From PMG-095 sp037200885 (GTDB lineage Bacteria; Myxococcota_A; Polyangia; Polyangiales; Polyangiaceae), in contig JBBCIN010000002.1 in the NCBI GenBank assembly GCA_037200885.1, positions 1 to 64,000 of the forward strand: a stretch of 64,000 bases of DNA, in the 5' to 3' direction. Below the pieces are notes generated by a model that saw only the letters and a program-made list of their open reading frames with translations, was not told the origin of the DNA and did not search any database. The position numbers and the translations under genes are program-made. Below, in pieces: positions 34,431 to 42,548 of the stretch (its first letter is position 1; each line of letters starts with the position of its first letter).

Positions 34431-35906
34431 ATGCGCACGCTCCTCCCGCTATTTTGCTTCGCGCTGCTGGGTAGCCTCGGGTTTTCTGCACCCGCACTCG
34501 GCCAATCCAAAGCTATCGTCAAGACCAACCCAGGCAAAGTCAAGCGCAACGTGCCCGTGCACTTCGCTAGAACTCCGACCGTCACGCTCGGTCAAGCGCC
34601 TGCTAGTTCCGATCCCGCGGTGCTCTCCCTCGAGCGCTTCGGTGCGTCGATTCAACGCAGCGTGCTCGACAACGGCTTGAAGGTCGTGTTGAACCCCGAC
34701 CACTCTGCGCCCACGGTGGCGGTCTCGGTGACGTATAAAGTCGGCTCCAGCAAGGAGGTCGAGGGTCGAACCGGCTTTGCGCACCTGTTCGAACACATGA
34801 TGTTCCAGGGCAGCAAGCACGCCAAAAAGGGCGAGCACTTCACGCTCATCTCCGATCGCGGGGGCAGCCTCAACGGCACCACCAACAGCGATCGCACGAA
34901 CTACTACGAGGTCCTGCCGGCGAATGAACTCGAACTCGCCCTGTGGCTAGAGGCTGACCGCATGCGCTGGCTGTCTGTCACGCCGGAGAACTTCGAGAAC
35001 CAACGCGCGGTCGTGCAGGAAGAGTACCGCATGCGCGTCCAAAACCAGGCCTACGTGCCCGGGACCCTGCGCTTGGCGGAGCTGGTCTTCCAAGACTACC
35101 CGCCCTACGCGCACCCGACGATCGGTTCCATGGCGGATCTGGACGCCGCCAAGTTCGAGTGGGTGAAAGAATTTCACGATCAAAACTACGCTCCCGACAA
35201 CGCGGTCCTGACGATTGCCGGTGATTTCGAGCCCGATCAAGCGATGGCCTTGATTCAGAAGTACTTCGCGCCGGCCAAACGCCAAACCGCACCCGCTCGC
35301 GTGCTCGCGGTCATGCCGGAAAAACCCAGGACCGGCCGCGCCACCGTCGAAGACAACAATGCGCGCACGCCGGGCTTCATGTTCGGCTTCATGATCCCTC
35401 CCTCGCGCACGCCCGACCACTACGCACTCGAGATGGCGGGCTTGATCTTGACGAACGGCGAGAGCTCGCGTTTGTATAAGACACTCGTCCACGATCGAGC
35501 CATCGCCGAGCGCATTTCCGCCTGGACCGACGATCATCGCGGGCCCGATCAATTCAGCGTGATGGCCGTGCTCACCGAAAAGGGCAAATTGCCCGAAGTA
35601 GAGGCAGCCGTCGATACCGAGCTCGCGCGCTTGCGGAAGACGCCGCCGAGCGCCGCCGAGCTCGAAAAGGCCAAACGCCAATTGCGCGCAAGCTTCGTGT
35701 TCGGGCTGCAAACCAACAATGGTCGCGCAATTCAGCTCGGCGAATTCGAAGCCAGCTACAGCGACGCGCGCTTGCTCGCGCGCGAGCTCTCGCAATATCT
35801 GGCGGTCACACCCGAGGCCATCCAACAAGCCGCCGCCCGCTACCTCACCCCGGAACGCCGCTCGCTGGTCGAAGTCCTGCCCGCGGCCAAGGCAGCCAAG
35901 CCGTGA
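34431..35906 (+). CDS. M16 family zinc peptidase, catalytic subunit, exported
   Basis: 491 residues starting at the ATG before a signal peptide (RTLLPLFCFALLGSLGFSAPALGQS). The inverted zinc motif HLFEH is at 118-122 (GFAHLFEHMMF), and the third ligand Glu198 lies in QRAVVQEEYR, 76-77 residues on, as in active M16 enzymes. A second M16 C-terminal domain follows (SSRLYKTLVHDRAIAE near 345-360). It should act in the periplasm. Its stop overlaps the next M16 gene by GTGA; such active/inactive pairs form heterodimers. The longer open frame upstream overlaps the DUF488 gene and is rejected. Confidence 0.92.
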   Translation: MRTLLPLFCFALLGSLGFSAPALGQSKAIVKTNPGKVKRNVPVHFARTPTVTLGQAPASSDPAVLSLERFGASIQRSVLDNGLKVVLNPDHSAPTVAVSVTYKVGSSKEVEGRTGFAHLFEHMMFQGSKHAKKGEHFTLISDRGGSLNGTTNSDRTNYYEVLPANELELALWLEADRMRWLSVTPENFENQRAVVQEEYRMRVQNQAYVPGTLRLAELVFQDYPPYAHPTIGSMADLDAAKFEWVKEFHDQNYAPDNAVLTIAGDFEPDQAMALIQKYFAPAKRQTAPARVLAVMPEKPRTGRATVEDNNARTPGFMFGFMIPPSRTPDHYALEMAGLILTNGESSRLYKTLVHDRAIAERISAWTDDHRGPDQFSVMAVLTEKGKLPEVEAAVDTELARLRKTPPSAAELEKAKRQLRASFVFGLQTNNGRAIQLGEFEASYSDARLLARELSQYLAVTPEAIQQAAARYLTPERRSLVEVLPAAKAAKP

Positions 35907-37531
35907 ACTCATCGTCTTCTTCGGTACAATCCATGACCCGTTTCATCGCCCTCGCCGCCCTCACCCTCGCCGCCGTGAGCTGCGCTGGAGCGACTCCGGC
36001 AGCGGCGCCGCCGGTCGTGGCAGCGCCAGCCGCTGCGGCTCCGCCGCCCGCGCCGCCCGCCGATCCGTTGGCCACACCGCCGCCCGCGAGCATCGCGTCG
36101 GACATGAAGTTCCCCGCCATCAGCCATAGCCGGCTCGACAACGGACTCGAGCTGCGCGTCGTGACGCGCAAGAACTACCCGATCATCGAGCTGCGCTTGG
36201 TGTTGTTCTCGGGCGTCGCCAGCGACGGTGCCGAGCCGGGGGTGGCCGCGGTCGCCGGGGAGCTACTGAAAGCCGGCGGCGCCGGCAAGTGGAACGCGGC
36301 CGACCTCGCCGAACGCGCGGAATCACTCGGCTCGAGCTTGGACGTCGTGACCGACCGTGATGCCACGCGCATCACCATGGCGGTCACCACTGCGGACTTG
36401 GACGCGGCCCTGGATCTGATCGGCGCCGTCGCGCAGCAGCCCCGCTTCGCTGCGGTCGAATTCGATAAGCTCAAGCAACGTGAGCTCGAACGTGTGAGGA
36501 ACGCGGCCAAGGCGAGCGCGGGCTGGGCGGCCTCGATGGTGCTCTACCGGGAGCTGTTCGATCTGCCGACCGCAGTCCACCCCTACGCGCACTACGACGC
36601 CAAGCCGTCCGAGTTGACCAAGCTGACCCTCGCCAGCTGCCGGCGTTGGTATCAAACCAACGTCACGCCGGGCAATGCCACCTTGGTCGTCGCAGGCGAC
36701 GTCGACCCAGCAGTGGCGGAAGCGGCCGCCAAGCGCGTTTTCGCGGGTTGGAAGGGCGCAAAACCGAACGGACAAAACTACAATAGCCCCGTCCCCGCCG
36801 AGGGCCGCACGGTCTGGCTGGTCGATCGCCCGCACAGCGCGCAAAGCCAAATCTACGTCGCCGGTGTCGGTCCCGAGCGCGGGACGCCGGACTGGCCAGC
36901 GCTTGCGGCGGGCAATCAGATCTTGGGCGGCGGCGTTGCCGGGCGCTTGTTCCTCGACGTACGGGAGAAGCGCTCGCTCGCGTACGGCACCAGTTCGAGC
37001 CTGGAAGAGCCAGCGCGTAGTCCCGTGCCGATCGTACTTTCGGCCGGCACGCAAACCGCGAAGACCGGCCTCGCCATGCAGGCGCTGCTCGAGAACCTCG
37101 ACAAGATCTCCAGCGCGCCACCGACCGATGCTGAAGTGGGCATGGCTTCGCGCGTGCTATCGGACAGCTTCCTGTTCCGCACTGAAACACTCGGCGCGGT
37201 CGCTGATTTGACCGCCAAACTCGCGATCCTGGGTTTGCCTGACGACTACTTCGACACGTACCGCGCCGCGCTTCGCACGCTCGACAAAGCCACCGTCTAC
37301 GAAGCGGCTCAAAAATATTTCAAAATCAAAAATCCGGTGTTGGTCGTCGCGGGCGACGCCGCAGTCATCGCCAAGCCGCTCTCGCACTTCGCCAAAGTCG
37401 TGGTCATCGACCCGGAACACGACTTCCAGCCCGGCAAAACGCTACCCCTCGATCCCACGCAGCCTCTCGAAGTAGTGCCCGCCTCTCCTTCTCCGGCTCC
37501 AACCAACCCCCCTGCCGCAGCGGCGAAGTAG
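35903..37531 (+). CDS. M16 family peptidase-like lipoprotein, non-catalytic subunit
   Basis: 542 residues from the overlapping GTG; an ATG at 35933 would shorten the signal peptide. A lipobox (AAVSC) and an Ala/Pro-rich linker precede the M16 fold (DNGLELRVVTRKNYPIIELRLVL, residues about 78-100). The zinc motif is absent: where the partner has HLFEH this protein has VAAVAGELL. The C-terminal domain GGGVAGRLFLDVREKRSLAYG is well kept, and it usually binds substrate. It is therefore the inactive half of a heterodimer with the preceding protein, probably anchored in the outer membrane by its lipid. Confidence 0.9.
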   Translation: MNSSSSSVQSMTRFIALAALTLAAVSCAGATPAAAPPVVAAPAAAAPPPAPPADPLATPPPASIASDMKFPAISHSRLDNGLELRVVTRKNYPIIELRLVLFSGVASDGAEPGVAAVAGELLKAGGAGKWNAADLAERAESLGSSLDVVTDRDATRITMAVTTADLDAALDLIGAVAQQPRFAAVEFDKLKQRELERVRNAAKASAGWAASMVLYRELFDLPTAVHPYAHYDAKPSELTKLTLASCRRWYQTNVTPGNATLVVAGDVDPAVAEAAAKRVFAGWKGAKPNGQNYNSPVPAEGRTVWLVDRPHSAQSQIYVAGVGPERGTPDWPALAAGNQILGGGVAGRLFLDVREKRSLAYGTSSSLEEPARSPVPIVLSAGTQTAKTGLAMQALLENLDKISSAPPTDAEVGMASRVLSDSFLFRTETLGAVADLTAKLAILGLPDDYFDTYRAALRTLDKATVYEAAQKYFKIKNPVLVVAGDAAVIAKPLSHFAKVVVIDPEHDFQPGKTLPLDPTQPLEVVPASPSPAPTNPPAAAAK

Positions 37532-37709
37532 CACCTACATCCACACCCTGTGCACAAAGCTGTGGATCGCCGGTTGACAACCCGTTCAGTCCCTCTGCGG
37601 TGCCTGGGCGTGGCCTGTTCAGGGCCGTCTGTTCAGTAGAGAAAAGCTGAATCCGGTCACATATTTACGCTTGTGGACGGCGACGCGTGGCGTCGATGTA
37701 GGTGGGAAC

Positions 37710-37725
37710 ACCCAATATCTAGTGG
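37710..37725. promoter_or_regulatory. NrdR box 1 upstream of nrdJ
   Basis: ACCCAATATCTAGTGG fits the known NrdR operator (acaCwAtATaTwGtgt), with all the conserved core positions kept (CAATATCTAG). NrdR is the zinc-finger/ATP-cone repressor of ribonucleotide reductase genes. The box lies about 280 bases before the start of nrdJ. Confidence 0.65.
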
Positions 37726-37741
37726 TTTTTTGCTTGCCCGA

Positions 37742-37757
37742 CCCCAAAGGCTTGGGG
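37742..37757. promoter_or_regulatory. Probable NrdR box 2 upstream of nrdJ
   Basis: CCCCAAAGGCTTGGGG keeps the outer CAA and TTG arms of an NrdR site but has a GC core. Its centre is 32 bases from that of box 1, the spacing usual for NrdR tandem operators. It might instead be a plain hairpin. Confidence 0.45.
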
Positions 37758-38002
37758 TAGACAAGCTGTTCACCCACACGGCGCCCCTCTGCTCGGGTCA
37801 TCAGTAGCTTGGTTCGTTACGTCGCAGATGAGCAGAGCGCCTGAACGGGTTTTCACGTAGCAAGTCTTCAGGTCCGGTGGCCGCTTTTTCAGTGGCCGCC
37901 AAGGGGACAACGGGCTGACCGGAAGCAATGGTGCCGGCAGCAGTGCTGGCGGTGCGCTCTGCGTGGGCGTTCCGCTGTGGCGTTTTCGAGGAGGTATCCA
38001 GC

Positions 38003-41000
38003 ATGGCGCAGTCGACGATCGTGGGTCAGGAAAATAGCCGAGTGAAGAGCCCGAGCACGAGCCAGACAGAGCCACAGGCTGCGTCACCGCAGACTGCGAA
38101 CTCGACGTCCAAACGCACCAAGAAAAGCCGCGGCCTGACCTTCGAACGCCGCTACACCAGCGCCGGCGGTGATGCCCTGGGCGACATGACTTGGGAAGGA
38201 CGCACGAGCGTCATCACCAATCCGGACGGCTCGGTGGTGTTCAAGATGGAGGGCGCCGAGATCCCCGCTGGCTGGTCGCAGCTGGCCACCGACATCGTCG
38301 TCTCCAAGTATTTCCGCAAAGCCGGCATCCACGGCGACAAAGCCGTGGGCGAGACCAGCGTGCGCCAAGTCGTGCATCGCATCGCGCACACGATCCGCAC
38401 CGCGGGCGAACAAGCCGGTGGTTACTTCGCCACGAGGAAGGACGCGGATACCTTCGAAGCCGAGCTGGTTTGGATGCTGGCCAATCAGTACGGCGCATTC
38501 AACTCGCCGGTCTGGTTCAACTGCGGCCTGTTTCACGAGTATGGGATCGAAGGCTCGGGCGGCAATTGGGCCTGGAACGAAAAGACCGAGCGCTGCGAAG
38601 AGACGGCGAACGCCTACTCCCGCCCGCAATGCTCGGCTTGCTTCATCCAGTCCGTCGACGACGATCTGATGGCCATCTACGACCTGGCCAAGAACGAAGC
38701 GCGCTTGTTCAAGTACGGTTCGGGCACCGGCTCCAACTTCAGCCACATCCGCGGCAAACAAGAGAAGTTGTCGGGCGGCGGCACCTCCAGCGGCCTGATG
38801 AGCTTCTTGGAAGTACTCGATCGCGCTGCGGGCGCGACCAAGAGCGGCGGCACCACGCGCCGCGCCGCGAAGATGGTCTGCCTGGACATGGATCATCCAG
38901 AAATCGAGAGCTTCATCACCTGGAAGGTGCGCGAAGAAAAGAAGGCCAAGGCGCTGATCGCTGCCGGCTACGAGAGCGATTTCAACGGCGAGGCCTACCA
39001 CACCGTCAGCGGCCAGAACTCGAACAACTCGATCCGCGTCACGGATGATTTCATGAAGGCGGCGCTCGCCGGCGGCAAATGGCAGACGCGCGCTCGCACG
39101 ACCGGCGCCGTCATCGACACGCTCGACGCGGCTGATCTGTGGAACACGGTCGCCGAAGCCGCATGGTCGTGTGCCGATCCGGGCGTGCAGTACGACAGCA
39201 CGATCAACAAGTGGCACACCTGCTCCAACACCGGGAAGATCAACGCTTCCAACCCGTGCTCGGAGTACATGTTCTTGGACGACACGGCCTGCAACCTGTC
39301 GTCGCTCAACCTGACCAAGTTCCTGGACGAGCAGGGCAACTTCGATATCCCGGGCTACCGCCACGCAATCGACGTGTTCTTCCTAGCGCAAGAGATCTTG
39401 GTCGATCTGTCGAGCTACCCGACCGATCGCATCGCCAAGAACTCGCATGATTTTCGCCCGCTCGGTCTCGGCTACGCGAACCTCGGCACGGTCTTGATGC
39501 TGCTCGGCATCCCGTACGACTCGGACAAGGGTCGCAGCATTGCCGGTGCGCTCACCGCAATCTTGTGCGGTCACGCCTTCGTTGCCAGCGCGGAAATTGC
39601 TGCGACCAAGGGCGCCTTCGCCGGCTATGCCAAGAACCGCGAACCGATGCTGCGCGTGATGCGCATGCACCAGGACGCGGCTTATGCGCTCAACCGCGAC
39701 CAATGCCCGGATTCGCTCTGGCGCGCCGCGACTGAAGACTGGGACAACGTTGTTCGCTTGGGCGAGCAGCACGGCTTCCGCAACGCGCAAGCCACCGTGC
39801 TCGCGCCAACCGGCACCATCGGTCTTTTGATGGACTGCGATACCACCGGTATCGAGCCGGATTTTGCGCTGGTAAAGTTCAAGAAGCTGGCTGGCGGTGG
39901 CTACTTCAAGATCGTCAATCAGTCGGTACCCGAGGCACTCAAGCGCCTGCGTTACTCGGAAGCGCAGATCCAGGAAATCGTGGCCTACGTTTCGGGCACG
40001 AACACCTTACTCGGCGCGCCGCACGTCAGCCGCGCGTCGCTCAAGGCACGCGGCTTGACGGACGAAGAGCTGGCCCGCGTCGAGGCCGCCCTGCCCGGTG
40101 TGTTCGACTTGAGTCTGGCATTCGCTCCCTGGGTCGTCGGTCGTGAGACCTACGAGCGTCTGGGCGTCACCCCGGAGCGCATCAGCCAACCCGGCTTCAA
40201 CCTGCTCAAATACCTCGGCTTCGCCGAAAACGAGATCGAGGAGGCCAATGAAACGATCGTCGGTCGCATGACGATCGAGGGCGCGCCCTACCTGCGTGAA
40301 GAGCACTACGCCGTATTCGATTGTGCGAATCGCTGCGGGAAGACGGGCAAGCGCTTCCTCGCGCCGATGTCGCACGTGAAGATGATGGCCGCTGCGCAAC
40401 CGTTCTTGTCGGGCGCCATCAGCAAGACCGTGAACCTGCCGAACGACGCCACCGTCGATGACGTACGGGAGATTTACGAGGAGGGCTGGAAGCTCGGGCT
40501 GAAGGCGGTCGCGCTGTACCGAGACGGCTGCAAGGCTTCGCAACCGCTCAATTCGAGCGCGGACAAGGCCGAGGAAGCGGACTCCACGAACCACAGCCTT
40601 GCGGCTGCGGCGGCACCGGCGCTTGCCCGGAGCGTGCGCCCCGAAGGCACACGCGTTCGCTTACCCAAGAAGCGCCACGGCTTCACTCAAGAGGCGCACG
40701 TGGGCGGCCACAAAGTGTTCCTCCGCACCGGGGAGTACTCCGATGGCACGCTGGGCGAGATTTTCATCGACATGCACAAGGAGGGCGCCGCCTTCCGCTC
40801 GTTGATGAATTGCTTCGCGATGGCGGTGTCGGTCGGTTTGCAATACGGCGTGCCGCTCTCCACGTACGTCGAGCAGTTCACCTTCACACGCTTCGAGCCG
40901 CACGGCGTGGTTTCGGGCCACGAGAACATCAAGTTCTCGACTTCGATCGTCGACTACATCTTCCGGGTGATCGGCGTCGAATATTTGAAGCGTTACGATT

Positions 41001-41263
41001 TCGCGCAAGTGAAGCCGGCCGAAGATTCCGTCGCCATCGAAGATCCAACGCTGCCGAAGCACGTGCCGGTAGAGCCGCCCACGGCCAGCCTCCTGCCCCC
41101 GCCCCCCGGCATGGAAGCGGCCGGCGCGCACGGCGCCCTCGACGCGCAGTTGGAAGAGATGATGGGCGACGCCCCGGTGTGCGACGGTTGCGGCCACATC
41201 ACCGTGCGCAACGGCGCTTGTTACAAGTGCCTGAACTGCGGCAACTCGATGGGTTGCTCTTGA
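38003..41263 (+). CDS. nrdJ: Adenosylcobalamin-dependent (class II) ribonucleotide reductase
   Basis: 1086 residues; reduces ribonucleotides to deoxyribonucleotides using a radical generated from coenzyme B12, with or without oxygen. Seen: NQYGAFNSPVWFNCGL near 165-180, the active-site NPCSEYMFLDDTACNLSSLNL (about 417-437) with the Cys-x-Glu radical pair, the loop APTGTIGLLMDCDTTGIEPDFA, and a C-terminal region with DGCGHI and CYKCLNCGNSMGC whose cysteines serve as electron donors or bind zinc. The start is the ATG after AGGAGG; a longer frame upstream is rejected. It is regulated by probable NrdR boxes and followed by a hairpin terminator. Confidence 0.96.
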   Translation: MAQSTIVGQENSRVKSPSTSQTEPQAASPQTANSTSKRTKKSRGLTFERRYTSAGGDALGDMTWEGRTSVITNPDGSVVFKMEGAEIPAGWSQLATDIVVSKYFRKAGIHGDKAVGETSVRQVVHRIAHTIRTAGEQAGGYFATRKDADTFEAELVWMLANQYGAFNSPVWFNCGLFHEYGIEGSGGNWAWNEKTERCEETANAYSRPQCSACFIQSVDDDLMAIYDLAKNEARLFKYGSGTGSNFSHIRGKQEKLSGGGTSSGLMSFLEVLDRAAGATKSGGTTRRAAKMVCLDMDHPEIESFITWKVREEKKAKALIAAGYESDFNGEAYHTVSGQNSNNSIRVTDDFMKAALAGGKWQTRARTTGAVIDTLDAADLWNTVAEAAWSCADPGVQYDSTINKWHTCSNTGKINASNPCSEYMFLDDTACNLSSLNLTKFLDEQGNFDIPGYRHAIDVFFLAQEILVDLSSYPTDRIAKNSHDFRPLGLGYANLGTVLMLLGIPYDSDKGRSIAGALTAILCGHAFVASAEIAATKGAFAGYAKNREPMLRVMRMHQDAAYALNRDQCPDSLWRAATEDWDNVVRLGEQHGFRNAQATVLAPTGTIGLLMDCDTTGIEPDFALVKFKKLAGGGYFKIVNQSVPEALKRLRYSEAQIQEIVAYVSGTNTLLGAPHVSRASLKARGLTDEELARVEAALPGVFDLSLAFAPWVVGRETYERLGVTPERISQPGFNLLKYLGFAENEIEEANETIVGRMTIEGAPYLREEHYAVFDCANRCGKTGKRFLAPMSHVKMMAAAQPFLSGAISKTVNLPNDATVDDVREIYEEGWKLGLKAVALYRDGCKASQPLNSSADKAEEADSTNHSLAAAAAPALARSVRPEGTRVRLPKKRHGFTQEAHVGGHKVFLRTGEYSDGTLGEIFIDMHKEGAAFRSLMNCFAMAVSVGLQYGVPLSTYVEQFTFTRFEPHGVVSGHENIKFSTSIVDYIFRVIGVEYLKRYDFAQVKPAEDSVAIEDPTLPKHVPVEPPTASLLPPPPGMEAAGAHGALDAQLEEMMGDAPVCDGCGHITVRNGACYKCLNCGNSMGCS

Positions 41264-41303
41264 ATTAGGGGCGCATTTCGCGGCTCTCGGCGAAAAAGAT
41301 CGT

Positions 41304-41345
41304 CTCGACCCGCCAGCGCCGTGCGCGTTCGCGGGTCGAGCTATT
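41304..41345 (+). terminator. Rho-independent terminator of nrdJ
   Basis: CTCGACCCGC (41304-41313) and its exact complement at 41331-41340 form a 10-bp stem with a 17-base loop, followed by CTATTTTGTG. It lies 40 bases past the nrdJ stop. Confidence 0.65.
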
Positions 41346-41516
41346 TTGTGGCGCTTGCTGCCTGTAAAGCCGAATGATATCAAGAGATAGGGGCTGATTT
41401 GCCAGCGCGCGGCTGGGTCGGCTTCGAGTGCAAGTATTCGGCGTTGGGCGCGTTCTTCGAGTAGAAGAGTCACGACTATATTTGGCCGGTAACAAGCGTC
41501 AGCGGAGGAAACGGAA

Positions 41517-41948
41517 ATGTCGCAAGCGTCTAAGGTAGCCTCATCGGTGTTGGGACCAGTCCTGCTCGGACTTCTGGTGTCGTGTTTGGCGACCGGTTAC
41601 ATGGGCTGCAAAAAGGACGAGCCGCCGCCGCCCCTGCCCTCGGCGGCACCAGCCGCGGTGCCCACGCCCACGGCGCCGGTCGAGCTCGTGCCGGAAGAGC
41701 CGCCGGCTGCTTCTGCCTCGGCTTCGGTGAAGAAGCCGACCGGGGGTGTCCCGGCCCAAAGCTTCGCCAAGTGCTGCAGTGCGTTGACGCAAAACGCCGC
41801 CAGCGCGCCGGAGCCCACGAAGACGTCCCTCACCCAAGCCGCTGGCATGTGCAACAGCCTCGTGGCCGCGGGCAAGACTGGCCCGGGCGTCGTAAGCGCA
41901 ATCCAAAACTTGCTCCGCGGCGTCGGCATGCCGTCCGCCTGTCTCTGA
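41517..41948 (+). CDS. Small Pro/Ala-rich lipoprotein
   Basis: 143 residues, ATG preceded by GGAGG. Hydrophobic signal (SSVLGPVLLGLLVSCLATGYMGC) with a likely lipobox YMGC at about 31, then KKDE and a Pro/Ala/Glu linker (about 34-75). The mature domain of about 65 residues has three or four cysteines (KCCSALTQNAAS, MCNSL, SACL) and helical character, suggesting a small disulfide-stabilised helical protein. No family is recognised. It is a single gene followed by a hairpin at 41968-41994. Confidence 0.75.
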   Translation: MSQASKVASSVLGPVLLGLLVSCLATGYMGCKKDEPPPPLPSAAPAAVPTPTAPVELVPEEPPAASASASVKKPTGGVPAQSFAKCCSALTQNAASAPEPTKTSLTQAAGMCNSLVAAGKTGPGVVSAIQNLLRGVGMPSACL

Positions 41949-41967
41949 TCATCTCGTAGCCCGCCGG

Positions 41968-41994
41968 GCCCCGATGACTGGTGTTCATCGGGGC
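41968..41994 (+). terminator. Hairpin after the small lipoprotein gene
   Basis: GCCCCGATGA (41968-41977), a 7-base loop and TCATCGGGGC (41985-41994) form a perfect 10-bp stem 20 bases past the stop. No T run follows, so Rho-independent termination is not certain. Confidence 0.5.
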
Positions 41995-42423
41995 GTAGGC
42001 GGATCGTCGGGCGATCGACGGAGTGTCGCCCGAGGTCTACGAGCAAAGCGTTACTGGTGGGTGGTCGTCGCGAGTCCCGCCGTGGGACGACACCGCGCCT
42101 GCGTGTACTGAATGTGCGTCCCTGTCGGCGACGCTAAAGACACGTTGACTAACGGCCTCGTTCGGCGGGCCCTGATGCGCTCGGTACAGTTTTGGACGCG
42201 CGCTGCTCGCCCGCATTGGCATGCAACTGCCACGTACACATTCGAATGCATGACCCGCACGACAAGACTGATAACTAACCTTGGCCCGACTCGTGCTGCT
42301 CGTTGGAAACGATGTCTGATGATTCAGACTGGAATTGGCGTGCGTGCGTATTTTTCCAGCGCTGAGCCTGTGACAATCGAGTCGCGGTGCTCTCGAGCGA
42401 ACAATCAGAATTCTGACCTGGAC

Positions 42424-42451
42424 TGGAACCGCTTCCACATTCAATGTACAT
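42424..42451 (+). promoter_or_regulatory. Shared palindrome/ECF-like promoter before the GH12-like gene
   Basis: TGGAACCGCTTCCA (42424-42437) is a near-perfect palindrome. Read as a promoter, GGAACC is followed by exactly 15 bases and GTACAT (42446-42451), a layout like ECF sigma factor promoters. The same arrangement occurs before the 43944 gene, with 19 of 28 bases identical. Distance to the start codon is about 112 bases. Confidence 0.5.
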
Positions 42452-42548
42452 ACCGATCATGGTGCTTATGACGCAGCGTTACACCGGGCGTCTCGCCCCA
42501 GGCCTCTCTTCTTCTTCGATAAGGTTCGCTGCGTCGCAGTTCAAACCC

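Larger units (their letters stand above)
37532..38002 (+). promoter_or_regulatory. Long leader and control region of nrdJ
   Basis: About 470 bases without a gene. It contains the two NrdR-like boxes listed separately, three GTTCAG copies (37584-37589, 37617-37622, 37631-37636), DnaA-box-like TGTGCACAA and TGTGGATCG near 37550-37568, and an inverted repeat CTCTGCTC (37787-37794) / GAGCAGAG (37830-37837) that may form an RNA hairpin in the leader. AGGAGG (37989-37994) is placed eight bases before the nrdJ ATG and decides that start. I looked for a cobalamin riboswitch and found no B12 box. Confidence 0.5.
41949..42548. other. 600-base region without a gene
   Basis: Less GC-rich than its surroundings. 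It holds a hairpin (41968-41994) and, near its end, a GGAACC promoter-like/palindromic element (42424-42451). The short open frames in it have no coding character. No RNA gene is recognised. Confidence 0.5.

Noticed and set aside
37532..38002. Cobalamin riboswitch upstream of the B12-dependent nrdJ
   Set aside because: No B12-box consensus or the paired stems around it could be found by eye; NrdR sites explain the region better.
38084..39364. Antisense open frame (426 codons) opposite nrdJ
   Set aside because: Shadow of the nrdJ reading frame; no family pattern.
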